From positions 23,118,929-23,182,928 of the forward strand of contig NC_135565.1 of the NCBI RefSeq assembly GCF_964340395.1: a DNA stretch of 64,000 nt, read 5' to 3'. Of the stretch, positions 1 to 13,314 are shown one piece after another. Positions within the stretch are counted from its first letter, which is position 1, and each line of letters starts with the position of its first letter. The DNA is from Glandiceps talaboti. Lineage: Eukaryota; Hemichordata; Enteropneusta; Spengelidae. The position numbers and the translations under genes were made by a program. The notes beneath the pieces are model-generated. The model ran no database searches, was not told where the DNA came from, and saw nothing but the letters and a program-made list of their open reading frames with translations.

Positions 1-3000
1 CCTTCAACACTTGTGGCTACAGTTCCACGATAGTGACTTCCTGTGTAAACCTTTAAGCATGTGTCGGTTCCTGTAAAATTACACAACAATACATTATTTA
101 CAACGTATAACATTAATCACAGTATCAATACTACAACTATATGTATTATACACCTTTCATGGCCAATTTGAATTGTAGACGGATATTCTGATGATTTTTT
201 TTTTTTTTTATAAAGTTGCTAAGGTAAGGGAAAGCAAGAGGTGACTTTAGTTACAAAGCACATGTTCTTTTGGAAAGTGTATATCTTAAATATAACGAGT
301 TATCTTTCTGTGTACATGGTGCCGGAGACTTCTCAAAATGACTTTATATATGATAATATTGATCACTTGGTGGCGATATGATGTCCTTACCGGTCCTACT
401 AATTTATGCCCGGGACTGCCGGGGACTGCCCGGATACTGGCTGGACGCTGCCCGGGCCAAATGTAGGAATCTTCTTGCTGTTCTCGGTGCAGATTACTGC
501 TTTTAAACCAAAACAAATCTTTGTCAAAGCAAAAAGCAGAGTGTGAAGAGTTGAAAACACCGTTTTTACACACAACAAAATCCACGACCAAGCGATCTTT
601 TTTCAGGACGCCATTTTGATAGCGAGACTCGACCATTCTATGAAAGGGGTGCCAGGAAAGTTAACTATGACGTGTGTAAGAACACATGCATGTTTGTGTC
701 ACCGTCTTATCATTGATTTTCAATTAATTACATAGCGCATTTCCACTCTGTGCTCAAAGCGCTTTGCAATTATTACCCCTGGTTCGGATCTGAACAGCCC
801 AATGGCCATGCATTCTTCCTCAACTCCCTGGGAGGAAGATGGTGGAAGATACAAAATAATGGTGTGACCAAAATTGTAGACCTAAGAACCTGGGTATGTA
901 AAATTGTGTCTTGTAATGACATCCATCTAAGGAAATTTTGATAAAACTTCTGTAAATAAAACTTCCACCCTGAAACACTTTTTGTTTTTCATTTGATTCA
1001 TAATTGAATTGGGCAAAAATATACGTCATACTAGCACAATAAATAATGACCCACTTAAAGCAAAGGCATGAAAATTCATGCCCCCCCCCCGTGTCTACAT
1101 ATTTCAACATTCTGTATGTACATGCTCTGTGTACAGGTATGCTTAACATTATTTTTTTATTTATTCATTGTTTGGATCAGGCTCAAGGCCCGTACAAAAG
1201 AAATACACCAGGAATTTACAAGAAAATACATATAAAAAATCAAACTAATACAAAAAAAAAGCAAATAGGGATATAAATCAATGAAGAAAGTTATGGTACA
1301 TACATGAGTAAACATATGGAATCTTATATTTTTTCATGTTTTGTGCCAAATTTTAGAAAAATTATCCGCATATTATGGTGATTCCAGTTATCATGGCAAT
1401 GGATGTTCATTTTACACCGGTTTTCGAACTAGGCACAATTAAAATTATTATTGGTATATAATATTGAATAATTACTAACTATTATGTTTTTACGAACTGC
1501 ATTACGTTTTATAACACTTTCAACAACAGTGTCCTAATATAAGCAATAATAAATGTTAAATATTATAATAAGTTTTGAATGTTTTTTGAATGGAAAGGTT
1601 TATTCTTCAGTGTGTTTGGACAAGGGTTGTACTTCTAAAATAATACAATTTATTAATTATTACCAGTAGCAATTTCTTTCTTTCTATAGTTGTGTTCTAT
1701 TTTGAAAATTTCTTTGTTGTCTTTCTTATTGTGGTTGTCAAACAAAACTATTTACCACACTGTCAAAGCTGTCCTACATCACAATCCTCAAACAAAACTA
1801 TTTACCACACTGTCCAGGTTGTCCCACATCACAATACTCAAACAAAACTATTTACCACACTCTCCAGGTTGTCCTAAGTCACAATACAAACAAAACTATT
1901 TACCACACTGTCCAGGTTGTCCCACAAACACAATACTCAAACAAAACTATTTACCACACTCTCCAGGTTGTCCTAAGTCACAATACAAACAAAACTATTT
2001 ACCACACTGTCCAGGTTGTCCTACGTCACTATACAAACAAAACTATTTACCACACTGTCCAGGTTGTCCTACATCACAATCCTCAAACAAAACTATTTAC
2101 CACACTGTCCAGGTTGTCCTACATCACAATACTCAAACAAAAATATTTACCACACTGTCCAGGTTGTCCCACATCACAATACTCGAATCGATCACCATCT
2201 AAAGTATAACACCAAGGAGTAGGTTCGTTGTCAGGGTTACGACAATAGTCATGATCACCAAGACCAGCATATGGATAATTCTCCTGTGTTCTCTCATGCT
2301 GATTCGGATATTGCGAAGTCCATTTCTGACAAGTATGGCCTTTAACACTTGTGGCTACAGTTCCACGATAGTCAACACCATTGTAGACTTGGTAACATTC
2401 TAATGTGTGAGAAACATATCAAACATTTGTCAGACTTTGGACCAGGAAATCAAGCATTTGTCTAGCTATCTGCAATCACCCCTTCCTTCCCGTGCAATTC
2501 AGGATCTTGTCAAACTGCGATCGCTAGTCCTTTGATTTTTTCGGGGGGGGGGGGTTTATGGTGGTTGGTGAAACTTGTATTTATAAAACCAGTGCCCCAT
2601 GAACTATGGATTTTGTCGCTAATAAATTTGTCCCTGTGGCATTTCATCATAAGATTAAATTCATATTTCAAGTATTTACCTTACACAGATTTGTAAGGTA
2701 GATGTGTTGTTAATTTTTTTTGTACAAAACTAATCCTCTGTTCAATGAAGCTGACATCCCCTACAGATATTGGTTTAGATATTTTATGAACCCTGCCATA
2801 GTTAGTGAGGTGGAGACAATAATTTCGATCACAAAGAGCATATCAATGCAAATAGGAAATCGAAATACTTACCACACATTGAAGGTTGACCCACGTCACA
2901 GTAGTCAAATCTACCACCATCTATGGTGTGACACCAAGGACCCTTAGCATTATCTGGGTTTCGACAATAGTTATGATCACCAACACCAGAAAAGATATAA

Positions 3001-3381
3001 TACTCTGGTTTCCACCAATGTGCATTTGGATACTGAGAAGTCCATTTTTGACATGTATGGCCTTGTTTGGTTGTGGCAACAGTTCCACGATAGTCTTCCC
3101 CATTGCTACTTCGGAAACATTCCGGATAAATGCCTGCCGTGTAATGATTGCATTAGAAATTTCAGTTGTGAGACTTGACATCTAGTTGTGACGTATTATC
3201 GAGGTCAATATATAATGAACAAACTAAATAAATAATACAAAGCAAAACATAGACTTAGACTCGAATAAATTTGTTTTTATATCCAAGTGACATGGTCTCT
3301 CTCGATGTTTGTTTTCGGTATATAAAGATAAAATAAGCACAAACAATTATTAACGTTTTTGCATAACTTGACTTTTAAAAA

Positions 3382-3450
<69 letters not shown>

Positions 3451-4506
3451 GTCTGTCTGTAAAGAACGCATGGACAATCTTTCGACTGGTTTCACTATCC
3501 TATGTTTCTTAATCTGTATTGTAGAATACGTTTGAAAAACTGTATTGCTATAATGTTCAATCATTTAAGGTTACATCCTTGACATCAATATCTTTATGTT
3601 AACACATGATAACTAGATCGACGCTGAGATGTTTTTAAGATGCCAATGATATTGACACATCATGGAGTTTGGTGTTTTCCATTGTCGAAACGTGCATAGA
3701 AATCATCACCGAAGATACATTGATTAAACTAACATGTAATTGTCTGTGTGTAAAATTTTATGTCAAGTCTTACGAAGTTTAAATGTCCCTATGATTAATT
3801 TGGTGTGTTGTTATTTCATTTCCCGCCAAATGGGACATTGTTTCCTTTTTTAAGATTTTAGAGTCCGGTAGTGTCAATGTAGTTCAAGACCAGACTGTGT
3901 GTCCTCTATGTACATACGTTGATGCATGTTTGATGCATTGAAAACAGCTTCAATACTATGTTATCCAAAGTGCCAAACATTTAGTCATAACAGACGAGGT
4001 ATACAGTTAATGGTGTTGATATCCAAAGGGGAATCGGTGTGTTGATCAGTAATACCAGGTAAAGTCTGGCTTGGTTTTAAACACTGGATTGGCACCATAA
4101 AAACTTTAGACATCGCCATGTTCATAACAGAAAACAATCACCCACCGGTCACCCGCCATGCTCAACGATTTTGAGTAAACTCATAACAAATATATTTAGA
4201 TTGTAGTGATTTGAAGATAACTAACAATTCCTGTGGAGCAAAATTTTCTTTTTAAAAAATACCAAATGTCTTATGTGGAGATCCTATATTCATAGATTCA
4301 CTTCCTGTTGACAACATTGTCTTGAAAATTATGTGCGATGTATAGACAAAATTGTAAGTTAACTGCGATGATGGGATACGATGATGTGACATCATAACGG
4401 TGTAACATTGCACGCTACCATTATTATTAGTAAATGCGCCTTTACCTTGACTTGTGCAGAATCCAAGCATCATAGATATTATAATGCTCGTACAAAATAT
4501 CTCCAT
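1..4506 (-). CDS. Kringle-repeat protein, left copy (5' part; gene continues past left edge)
   Basis: Coding exons read on the minus strand: 4446-4506 (signal peptide, starts MEIFCTS), 2873-3133 (kringle 1), 2151-2399 (kringle 2) and 1-70 (start of kringle 3, cut by the window edge). All junctions are GT-AG and phase 1, the usual arrangement for shuffled kringle exons. Each complete kringle has six cysteines and the family landmarks YRGTVATT, HTCQKW, NYCRNPD or DYCRNPD, PWC and DYCD or EYCD. The gene is a paralogue of the plus-strand gene at 13,315-25,120, arranged head to head with it. By analogy the protein is secreted or membrane bound, but the downstream modules are outside the window. 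The function is not recognised; kringles generally bind proteins or ligands. An upstream in-frame stretch exists (to about 4737), but ATG 4506 gives a clean signal peptide and matches the paralogue. Confidence 0.8.
730..865. repeat. Possible dispersed repeat fragment
   Basis: The stretch with AAGCGCTTTGCAATTATTAC and a following GGGAGGAA motif has the look of a short interspersed element and has no counterpart in the other arm. No ends or target duplications can be drawn. Confidence 0.25.
1735..2150 (-). repeat. Exon-junction minisatellite, left kringle gene, intron after kringle 2
   Basis: Eight further copies of the last bases of the kringle-2 exon plus its 5' splice site (read on the minus strand as CAGTGTG|GTAAATAG) follow the true donor at 2150/2151. 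Units are about 48-52 bp. Every copy keeps the donor-like GTAAAT or a close variant, and an in-frame TAG follows immediately. Confidence 0.85.
3381..3460. repeat. (ATCT)n microsatellite, left gene intron 1
   Basis: About 19 ATCT or GTCT units. It is the inverted counterpart of the shorter GATA array at 14,360-14,411, at the same place in the paralogous intron, so the array predates the duplication. Confidence 0.95.
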
Positions 4507-5222
4507 CGTCTTCTTGGCGGTCACTCGATCATATGATTCACTACTGAGTCTCTGTAGAGACTGTTCACTCCACCCTGCTTCACTGAACAGGTCGCACAAT
4601 ATGAGCACTTTCAATAGCAAACGGCGACGCTTTTGATCATCAGAAACCAGATGTAGGTTTCTGTGTGAGGGCCGCCGTTGGCACAACTTACTTTCATCTA
4701 ACTCCCTTCTTAAGCGACTATTCCAACAATAGAACATATGTCTTACATGTGAGTAATACTATAGTACCACAATTGTTGTACAATCAATGCCTGGTATTCA
4801 ATATTTCTGTGCAATGGTGGTGGTGGTGGTGGTGGTGGTGGTGGTGGTGGGTTAGCGGATTATACAGGGTTGAACAGAGCTTGGCGATTATCAAATATTC
4901 ATATATTTAGTTTTTATATTTTGCAAAGAATGGTTTTCATTCATATTTGCATTTGCATCATGATGGTATGTTCAGGTCGTATGATCTAATACGAGTCAAA
5001 TGTAATTATCGTATATCTCAACATAGAAATGGAAGCTGGTGTATTGAATCACATTGGAAAATTTAAAACGTTCAATTTAAATTTGTACAAAACTCTTTTA
5101 ATATACCTAAGGACATATGATTAGGGTGGCCAGTCTGTCAGTCTATGGTAACACAGTACAGAACATTATGTCGAAAGTCTCTACCGGCATAATCTTCAGG
5201 AAATCGTTGGTACAACTCGTTT

Positions 5223-5386
5223 AGTGTGTGTCTGTGTCTGTGTCTGTGTCTGACGCGTGTGTGTGTGTGTCTGTGTCTGTCGTGTGTGTGTGTGTGTCTG
5301 TGTCTGTGTCTGTGTCTGTGTCTGTGTCTGTGTCTGACGTGTGTGTGTGTCTGACGTGTGTGTGTCTGTGTCTGTGTCTGTGTCTG

Positions 5387-5420
<34 letters not shown>
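5223..5420. repeat. TG/TCTG compound microsatellite
   Basis: Alternating TGTGTC and TG runs. Its inverted partner is the CA array at 11,713-11,816. The open reading frames across it are low-complexity artefacts. Confidence 0.95.
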
Positions 5421-7708
5421 ATGCTAGCTATAGGGATCAAGTCAGACTGTGCATTGGATTGAGGTTTGAGGTATGGATTAGAATAATTGATGCATTAGGT
5501 AAGGCTTTCCATTACATCTACATGAATTTTCTTTTCTTTTCATGGAAGTATTACGACTAATATACAGGTGTATACGATTTCTTGTTGAGTTTTACATTCA
5601 AGGGAAGGTATGAGTTTTTGCATTTTCTTAGAAGTATTTCCTCTTATATGCGGTATTTTTCTATCATTTTCATACTGATTGAAATACAAGTTACTCACTT
5701 GCAGGTAGGTAATCTATATAGATAATATTAGAAATGTATGATTTATCTCGGTAGCATGAACATTTCTCCGTCTGTGTTGTATGGCAAACGAATCCCTTTG
5801 AGGTCGACGACTGACGGATCTTATTAGAAACCTCAAAGGTCATGGTACAAAATTTACATCTGTCCTCCATGGAGTGCATGCCCTGCATAACAAATTACTC
5901 ATTTCTAATATCAAAGGTTAATGAATCGAAATACCAGCAAATAGGAAGTATTTTCCTTTGTCTCTCATTTACTTTAATTCCCATGTATTGTCACTTTTTG
6001 TTATCAGTGCGTAATACTGTTCATCACCTGAAGGAAATCGTATCCGTTTGTTGTGTATCGTCGCCATCTGTTCTACTCCCATATGCTACCCTAAACTACA
6101 TCAGATCAAATATCAAACTTAATATTTCTATATAAATTTATACAAAATTAATCCTTTCCTAATAACAATATTTCTGCTATTGAGATTTCACACGTCTGTC
6201 AAGAACATAACAAATTTGGTTTTCATTGTTTTAACATGATTAGCTTTGAAACTGCTCTACATAATAATAATAATAATAATAGTCCTACTTAAAGTATGCT
6301 GTTTGGCATATACTACAAGTGTTGCCTAACATTATGAAACACACAATCTACCATGACTTTGGCCATGCAATTTAGTTGATTTTTACGCAGTTACATAGAT
6401 ATGCATAAAATGAATTTTAACTTTCTACAGCTTTATCTCTACGTGATCAGCCATAAACAACATCTCTTGGCCCTTGGGTATAGACTGTCGACAGTCCTTA
6501 TTTTGGTAGAGTGGGATCAGGGGATAAACATGGAATTGTTAGGCGCCACACATTGTGTACTTCAAAGTAAATTATTGATATAGTGGATAGCACAAACGTT
6601 TTCCCTTGTGGGGAATGGGTGAATCATGGCGTGGTGGGCAAGTTGAAACCCAATGGGTGGGAGCGAGGGCTGATAGCCTTAACCCTAACCTGATACACAA
6701 ATAGCCATTCTTGATGAATACCGAGTTTTGTATTCCAATACTGAATATTTGACTTTTATATTAAATAGTACATATGACGCTTGTATATGATATAGTAATG
6801 TCATATGGTTAGGAGAAGGGTGTGTCCTTTTCTCATAGTAGACGATTTTGACAAATTAAGTTGCTCAGGAGTTGTTTCATGCCAAGGGGAAAGGGCAACT
6901 CCCATAGACAACATACTGGGATTGTCCGCAGGAAAGAAGTGTTTTTTGTGTGCTCACAAGGTATGAGAAAGTGTATGCTTTTCAGCATGCACAGGTATCG
7001 CAAAGGGTACATATAGTAATGTCATATGGTTAGCAGAAGGTGTATCCTCCTCCAAAAGTGGACGATTATCCCTCTCCTACATCTATTTTGCAGGTGAATT
7101 CGAAAATGATCATTTTCAATTGTTTCATATTCAGATTTTATCATATTCCTATATCAAGAAGCAACACTTTAGTAATTTGGCAATTACTGATATTTCAAAC
7201 TCTCACAGAATTAAGTATATACCGATAAAAATGTAAAAGGGCGCCCTCAAACATCAGCCAACATAGCTACTGAGCAAGCCAACGAGGGCAGAATTCAAAA
7301 GACAAACTCAAGTCTGGCACAAACCACTTTTTATTTTAAATCTAATGTTTTCAGTTTAATATTTATTTTGAGTTTTGTAAAGGAACGACATTCGTAGTTT
7401 TTATGATCTTTAGAAAAAGTATATCTCGCAAGTTATTACTGGGTTAGTAATCTCTCTAGTGCCGTATTAAGCATTGACCTGACTGTTCACGATATCTCAT
7501 CCAGGTCACCAATTCACACAAAAGAGCACACTTGTGTCTAGGAAATGTTCAAATACAGAGGACAAACACCCAGAAAATTCAACAACTCTACGCAAAGTAA
7601 CATCTATTTGGATGTATTTTATTGAATAAACGACCAAAATGAACCATGATTCTTCAAAATTGTCTTTCACATGACATTTCCATTATTTATCATTATATTA
7701 TAGCATTA

Positions 7709-8093
7709 CCAATTCCAGTGAATTTTGTGACGTCATCGCTGTACATTATTACTGATAATGTACTCCGTTATTGGGCATCGCGGCCTCGGAACGAGCATAA
7801 CAATACAAGCTTATTTGTTCTGTTTCTTCATACGACTAAGTATTTTTTCGAAATGTATGTTGTTACTTATGATTGTCATTTCCACTGTTTAAAAATACAA
7901 CGCATTCATGAAACAAATTTGTGTTCACAGCAGTTCATTGAAGTGTATATGTGTGTGTGTACGCGTACGTGTACGTACGTGTGTCGCTTTGATTAGTATT
8001 CAGCTTCCGGGCCGAACATGGCAGACGATGTTCAGCGCTGTGTATATTATACGTTGTTTTGCGTTTCCCGGTCTACAAATTCACTGGAATTGG
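7709..8093. mobile_element. Foldback element A, about 385 bp
   Basis: The terminal inverted repeats of about 19 bp are CCAATTCCAGTGAATTTTGT and ACAAATTCACTGGAATTGG. The element is absent from the matching place in block 1 (between about 28,835 and 28,840). The interior carries further short palindromes. It is probably a non-autonomous DNA transposon. Confidence 0.6.
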
Positions 8094-8110
8094 CAAAACT
8101 ATAAAATAAT

Positions 8111-8252
8111 AACAATAATGTACGCCCTCCAAGTCCATAATGGACTCAAGCAAACTTTGCACTCCATAATGGGCTCGGCTGTCGCCTCGCCCATGATGTC
8201 GTTCAAAGTTTGCTTTCGTCCATTATGGGCTGGGATGGCGTACATTATTGTT
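8111..8252. mobile_element. Foldback element B, about 142 bp hairpin
   Basis: The ends AACAATAATGTACGCC and GGCGTACATTATTGTT are exact inverted repeats. The inner arms (TCCATAATGGACTCAAGC with its inverted partner near 8,205-8,230) also pair, so most of the element folds back. It abuts the stop end of the C1q-like pseudogene and is missing from the intact paralogue. Confidence 0.7.
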
Positions 8253-8798
8253 TAAACATTGTAGGCGTTGACATTAACTTCTTGAGAAGAACATGTCTGA
8301 AAGATTAGGAAACCAGTGAAGTTGGTTTCTGCCCAAAGACTAGAATACACTTGGTAGTCATCTTGCAGAGCGAATCTGACAAGATCGCCAGCTTTCAGTT
8401 CTATAATTGCACTATTTGTAACAGAATCATATTCATCTTCTCTGCAACATTCGTAAACTCCGAACACGGTAGTTGTGTTGCCATTTATATATAGATCGAC
8501 GGATGGACCGATTTCGCCACTACCAATATTTCTACCGACGTTAATGATTAAAAAATAGAAACCACTGATGGGAACGGTGAAAATTCCTGTTTTAAGGTTA
8601 ACCACTTCATTGGTATTCGTAAACGCTTTATCGTAGACAATCGTAGTGTCTTCCTTGACTGGACCGAGCCACCGAGAAAGCCACCCCATTCTTGATGGTG
8701 ACAGGGTCACTTCTTTCCACCACTTCACGGTAAACACTGTGTTCTCCCAAACATGAAATTGTTAAGAAAGCAACCATCGTGATAAAATATCGAATCAT
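8252..8798 (-). pseudogene. C1q-like secreted protein, broken copy
   Basis: Read on the minus strand from ATG 8798 it begins with the same signal peptide as the intact copies (MIRYFITMVAFLTISCLG), then the VAFSV start of the C1q domain. Near 8,665-8,670 about 14 nt present in the paralogue (around 29,250-29,265) are missing, so the frame shifts. The rest of the domain, with FTVPISGFYF, ELKAGDLV and TGFLIF, lies in another frame. The upstream region that carries the shared kappaB-like site in the other copies is also gone, because similarity breaks within about 20 bp of the ATG. Both losses point to a dead gene. An alternative is a very short truncated secreted peptide, but nothing supports its use. 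Confidence 0.8.
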
Positions 8799-9148
8799 TG
8801 TAAAACATTTTTTTACAACTGTCAAGAGATGTGCTGGTTGTTAAGTAGCCTTGGTCTTTCTGCCTTACTTATACGTTTTGGATCGAATGTTACAATACAG
8901 TGCCACGTATAGGACATTTGGTGAACCACTTTAGTGTATAAGTTTGTAAACCCTGTAATGCATGTACACTTTCAAGACTTATTATTATAGTATATTTTGT
9001 TTCATTACAACGGAATTAAATAAGATAATTGATAAGTGTAATGCTGTGTAGTGTCCTGTGTTTGACCGTATGTTGTTTCGACTGGAAGTTGTGGGGAAAG
9101 TATTTAATTGTGCGCTATTTGGCTTCTCTAAATCTTCGGTTCGTAACA

Positions 9149-9508
9149 CTATGAATATTGTAACGAATATCTGGAAAATACTCCACAAACTCTGAAGTCG
9201 TAAACTCTATAAAATACTACACCACAAGGCCCACGAAAACCAGTGTAAACGGTAGGGCCTCCGATAACCGTGAATGCCTCGTTACGGGCCGTTCGTTTAG
9301 ATTGCGTGCGAGGGCAGAACTCGCATGGTAAAACTGGGTCTACACGAATGCAATGATTGCCACACCAATCGTACGGAACAAAGAAACCAGACAAACCCCG
9401 GAACAACTCGATAAACCAACAATCTACCTCACAGAGGTGTACGAGGAAAGATTTCCCCAATGAAAGAAATAGGTTAAACCGAAATAGAAGGAAAATAGAG
9501 GTAAGCAA
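9149..9508 (-). CDS. Unrecognised open frame, 119 codons
   Basis: A minus-strand open frame of normal complexity with several cysteines (YDWCGNHC, CEFC, GPCG). No domain is recognised, no partner copy is seen in the window, and clear splice sites were not found. It lies in the spacer between the arms of the inverted duplication. It could be a real exon, a transposon scrap or chance. Confidence 0.2.
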   Translation of the reverse strand: MLTSIFLLFRFNLFLSLGKSFLVHLCEVDCWFIELFRGLSGFFVPYDWCGNHCIRVDPVLPCEFCPRTQSKRTARNEAFTVIGGPTVYTGFRGPCGVVFYRVYDFRVCGVFSRYSLQYS

Positions 9509-9804
9509 GAGATTAGTTCACCAGCACAAGAAATACGCTGTTCACTGCAACGCTGTCAACTGACTGACATACCCAAATAGTCGGATAACCGTACCTGAGA
9601 ATCAAGGATCTTTTACATTTCTCAGCCAGATACTAATAGTATAGGACTAAATGCCCAAGTATTTCGTAATAATATTAAACCTAAAAGTTGCCTCAATAAA
9701 ACCCCAAAACCTCCACATCTGCCGGGGCAACTAGGACTCCCCCACTCCCAGGGATCACTCCTTCATTCAACCAAAAATCAGATGCACCAACCTGTTTACT
9801 GTCA

Positions 9805-11480
9805 TAATGGTGTTAAAATTTTCTTAAACCTCTTCACCCTATGCTAATTTTAGAAGGTATTGTCTTTTAAATAATATGAAATGTTTACCAAGATATCTAG
9901 TCTAAAATTGCCTTAAATCTTCAAATCTCCCCTACCAATGATACTACCATTAGATATACTGACCTTTACTATAATGATGTCATTTAAGTACACAACACTT
10001 TATAATCGACAACATAACTGAGTAACCTCAAATTACTAGTTTCAAAGCCAATCATGTTAAAACAATGTAAACCAGATCATTTGTTTCGATGATTCTTGGC
10101 AGTCGTGTGAAATCTCATTAGCAGAAATATTGTTATTAGGAAAGGATTAATTTTATATAAAATATATAGAAATATTAAGTTTGATTTGGTGTATATTAGG
10201 ATAGCATATGAGAATAGAACAGATGGCGGCGATACACAACAAACGGATGAGATTTCCTTCAGGTGATGAACGGTATGGCGCTTTGTTAACAAAAATTGAC
10301 AATACATGGGAATTAAAGTAAATGACAGACTAGATTAAATAGTTCTTTAATATTCGCTGTTATTTCGATTCAATAACCTTTGGTATTAGAAATTGGCAAT
10401 TTGGTATGCAAGGCATGCACTCCATGGAGGACAGATGTAAATTTTGTATCACATCTTGTTGAAATTTCAATTCTAATAAGATCCGTCAGCCTTTGAGCTC
10501 AAAGGGATTCGTTTGTTATTACAACATAGACGGAGAAATGTCCATGCTCCTGAAATAAAACGTACATTTCTAAGAATATTGTCTGTATGGTTTAACTACC
10601 TGTAAGTGAGTTACTTGTATTTCAATCAGTATGATGGTTTTAAACTTTTCTTAAACCTCTTCACCCTATGCTAATTTTAGAAGGTATTGTCTTTTAAAAA
10701 ATTATGAAATGTTTGCAAAGGTATCTAGTCTAAAAATTGCCTTAAATCTCCAAATCTCCCCTACCAATAATACTACCATTAGATCTAGATGTACTGACCT
10801 TTACTATAGTGATGTCATTTAAGTACACAACACTTTATAATCGACAACATAATTGAGTAACCTCGAATTACTAGTTTCAAAACTAATCATGTTAAAACAA
10901 TGTAAAACCAGATCATTTTTTTCGATGATTCTTGGCAGTCGTGTGAAATCTCAATAGCAGAAATATTGTTATTAGGAAAGGATTAATTTTGTATGAAAAT
11001 ATATAGAAATATTAAGTTTGATTTTTGATTTGGTGTATATTAGGATAGCATATGGGAATAGAACAGATGGCGGCGATACACAACAAACGGATACTATTTC
11101 CTTCAGGTGATAACCAGTATGGCGCTTTGTTAACAAAAATTGACAATACATGGGAATTAAAGTAAATGAAATACAAAGGAGAATACTAGCTTAAATAGTT
11201 CTTATTCGCTGGTATTTCGATTCAATAACCTTTGATATTAGAATTGGGTAATTTGGTATGCAGAGCACTCCATGGAGGACAAATGTAAATTTTGTATCAC
11301 ATCTTGTTGAAATTTCAATTCTAATAAGATCCGTCTGTCTTTGAGCTCAAAGGGATTCGTTTGTTATTACAACATAGACGGAGAAATGTCCATGCTCCTG
11401 AAATAAAACGTACATTTCTAAGAATATTATCTGTATGGTTTAACTACCTGTAAGTGAGTAACTTGTATTGCAATCAGTAT
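9805..11480. repeat. Two tandem copies of an about 820-bp segment
   Basis: 9,805-10,626 and 10,627-11,480 match along their length (for example CTTAAACCTCTTCACCCTAT at both starts). The left arm (5660-6255) has only one, inverted, copy of the shared part. No coding content is recognised. This is a local duplication specific to the right arm. Confidence 0.8.
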
Positions 11481-11712
11481 AAACATGATAGAAAAATATT
11501 GCAACAAATGCAAAATCTCATACCTTACCTGAATTGTAAAACTGAACAAGAATTCTTTCTCACTTGCATATTAATTAGTCGTAATACTTCCAGGAAGAGT
11601 AATCAAATGCCATGTAGATTTAATGGAAATCCTTATCTAATGCATAGTTAGCCATCAATTATTCTAATCCATACCTCAAACCTCAATCTAATGTACAGTA
11701 TGACCTAGCACA

Positions 11713-11720
11713 CAAACACG

Positions 11721-11816
<96 letters not shown>
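11713..11816. repeat. (CA)n microsatellite
   Basis: Nearly pure CA dinucleotide run with two interruptions, in the right arm of the inverted duplication. Confidence 0.95.
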
Positions 11817-11817
<1 letters not shown>

Positions 11818-11889
11818 AACGATTAGCGCCGATGATTTTCTGAAAATTACGTCGGCAGAAACTTTCGACATGATGTTCTGTACTGTTGT

Positions 11890-12230
11890 CGTGAATTACG
11901 TTTATTGATTCATATTTTGTGTTATACGTTGTTGTTGTTGTTGTTGTTAACATTGTTGCCCTTTCTGATAAACTCATTATATAGTCATACGTCATACATA
12001 ATCAACCAATCAGCACGCAGCCCGACGATAAGGCAGACGATCAAATCAAAATTTCTTGTGTGATGTAAGTTTCAGTTACAAGTTGGAACGCGCATGCATA
12101 TAAAGAACAGAGTTCCAGTTTATCCCACTACTTGCTTGTATTGTCATTTCTATTACTGCTGTTTTCCGAACCTCCTTTTCTATTGTGAGTCATCCACAAT
12201 GTGGTGCCGAGACAGTCTATTTTGCTACCA
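11890..12230 (+). mobile_element. Possible LTR-like fossil fragment (arm-specific insertion)
   Basis: About 340 bp are present only in the right arm. They contain a CCAAT-type motif, a TATAAA near 12,099 and a primer-site-like TGGTGCCGAG just before 12,210. This could be the remnant of a solo LTR. It is incomplete, no coding part is present, and the assignment is weak. Confidence 0.25.
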
Positions 12231-13314
12231 GCCTAATCATATGCATTAGTCCTTAATTATAATTAAAGGTACTTTCTACAAAATTAAACGTTTTAAATTT
12301 TCCAATGCGATGCAATACACCAGGTTCATTTTCTATGTTATGACGTACGATATACCATAATTACATTTTTCTTCGTATTAGATCATCCAGCGTGAACATA
12401 TGCCCTGTCTGTGATGTTTAATGTATCCATCAAAAATATTACAAGACATTCAAATGTTCTCCTATACGTTAATCTAGTGTTTAAGAAAATAAGAGTACTT
12501 CTTTGCACTCTAATATAAATAAGACAAAGACTTCACACAGACGATATTGAGGGATGTTCTACTCGTGACAATAGCTTAGGGATTGACACTTGCAAACTAC
12601 TTTGGAAAGTGAACTACCTCCCGTGGCCGTGGACGAGCCGTGATTTATTAATGTCGTTGGCGTCGTTCATTTTTCATTAAAGGTCTGCTTAAAGACAGCG
12701 ACTTTATCATCAAGTTTGTGACCTTTTTCTTCCAAAAGGTAATATTCCATGTTTTTGTAACATTAACTAAAGCTAAATGTACACAGGTGACTTGCATATT
12801 AAAAATATTATATATTGTTATCTGCTGGCGCAACAAACTGATCTTTCGTGCATGTAGAGCACATCATTAATGCAAATATGAATGAAAAACCATTATGTGT
12901 AAAATATAAAAACTAAATATATGAATATTTGATAATCGCCAAGCTCTGCTCAACTCTGTAAAATCCGCTAACCCCCCCCCCACCACCACCACGCCCCCCC
13001 CCCCCATTGCACAGAAATATTGAATACCAGGCATCGATTGTACAACAATTGTGGTACTATAGTATTACTCACATGTAAGACATATGTTCTATTGTTGGAA
13101 TAGTCGCTTAAAGAGGGAGTTAGATGAAAGTAAGTTGTGCCAACGGCGGCCCTCACACAGAAACCTACATCTGGTTTCTGATGATCAAAAGCGCCGCCGG
13201 TTGCTATTCAAAGTGCTCATATTGTGCGACCTGTTCAGTGAAGCATGATGGAGTGAATGGTCTCAACAGAGACTCAGTAGTGAATCATATGATCGAGTGA
13301 CCGCCAACAGGACG

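Larger units (their letters stand above)
1..6255. repeat. Left arm of large inverted duplication
   Basis: This segment is the reverse complement, with divergence and indels, of about 10,030-19,555. Anchors are kringle exons 1-3, the signal-peptide exon, the tetranucleotide array (3381-3460 against 14,360-14,411), the GGT/ACC-rich tract (4815-4850 against 12,971-13,005), the TG/CA tract (5223-5420 against 11,713-11,816) and the segment 5660-6255. The interval about 370-1470 has no match that I can see in the other arm. The arm continues beyond the left edge. Confidence 0.85.
6505..8990. repeat. Segmental block 0 (partner of 27,665-29,400)
   Basis: This is direct repeat similarity to 27,665-29,400, starting at GTGGGATCAGGGGATAAACA and including the C1q-like reading frame. 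The copies differ by insertions: two foldback elements here, and extra sequence near 28,010-28,225 there. Right of the C1q start, the block jumps directly to sequence homologous to 31,245-31,320, so about 1.9 kb present in the other blocks is missing. Confidence 0.8.

Noticed and set aside
4252-4737. 161-codon frame containing the signal-peptide exon of the left kringle gene
   Set aside because: It runs through the splice donor at 4445 and through the likely 5' UTR. The start at 4506 with splicing is better supported by the paralogue.
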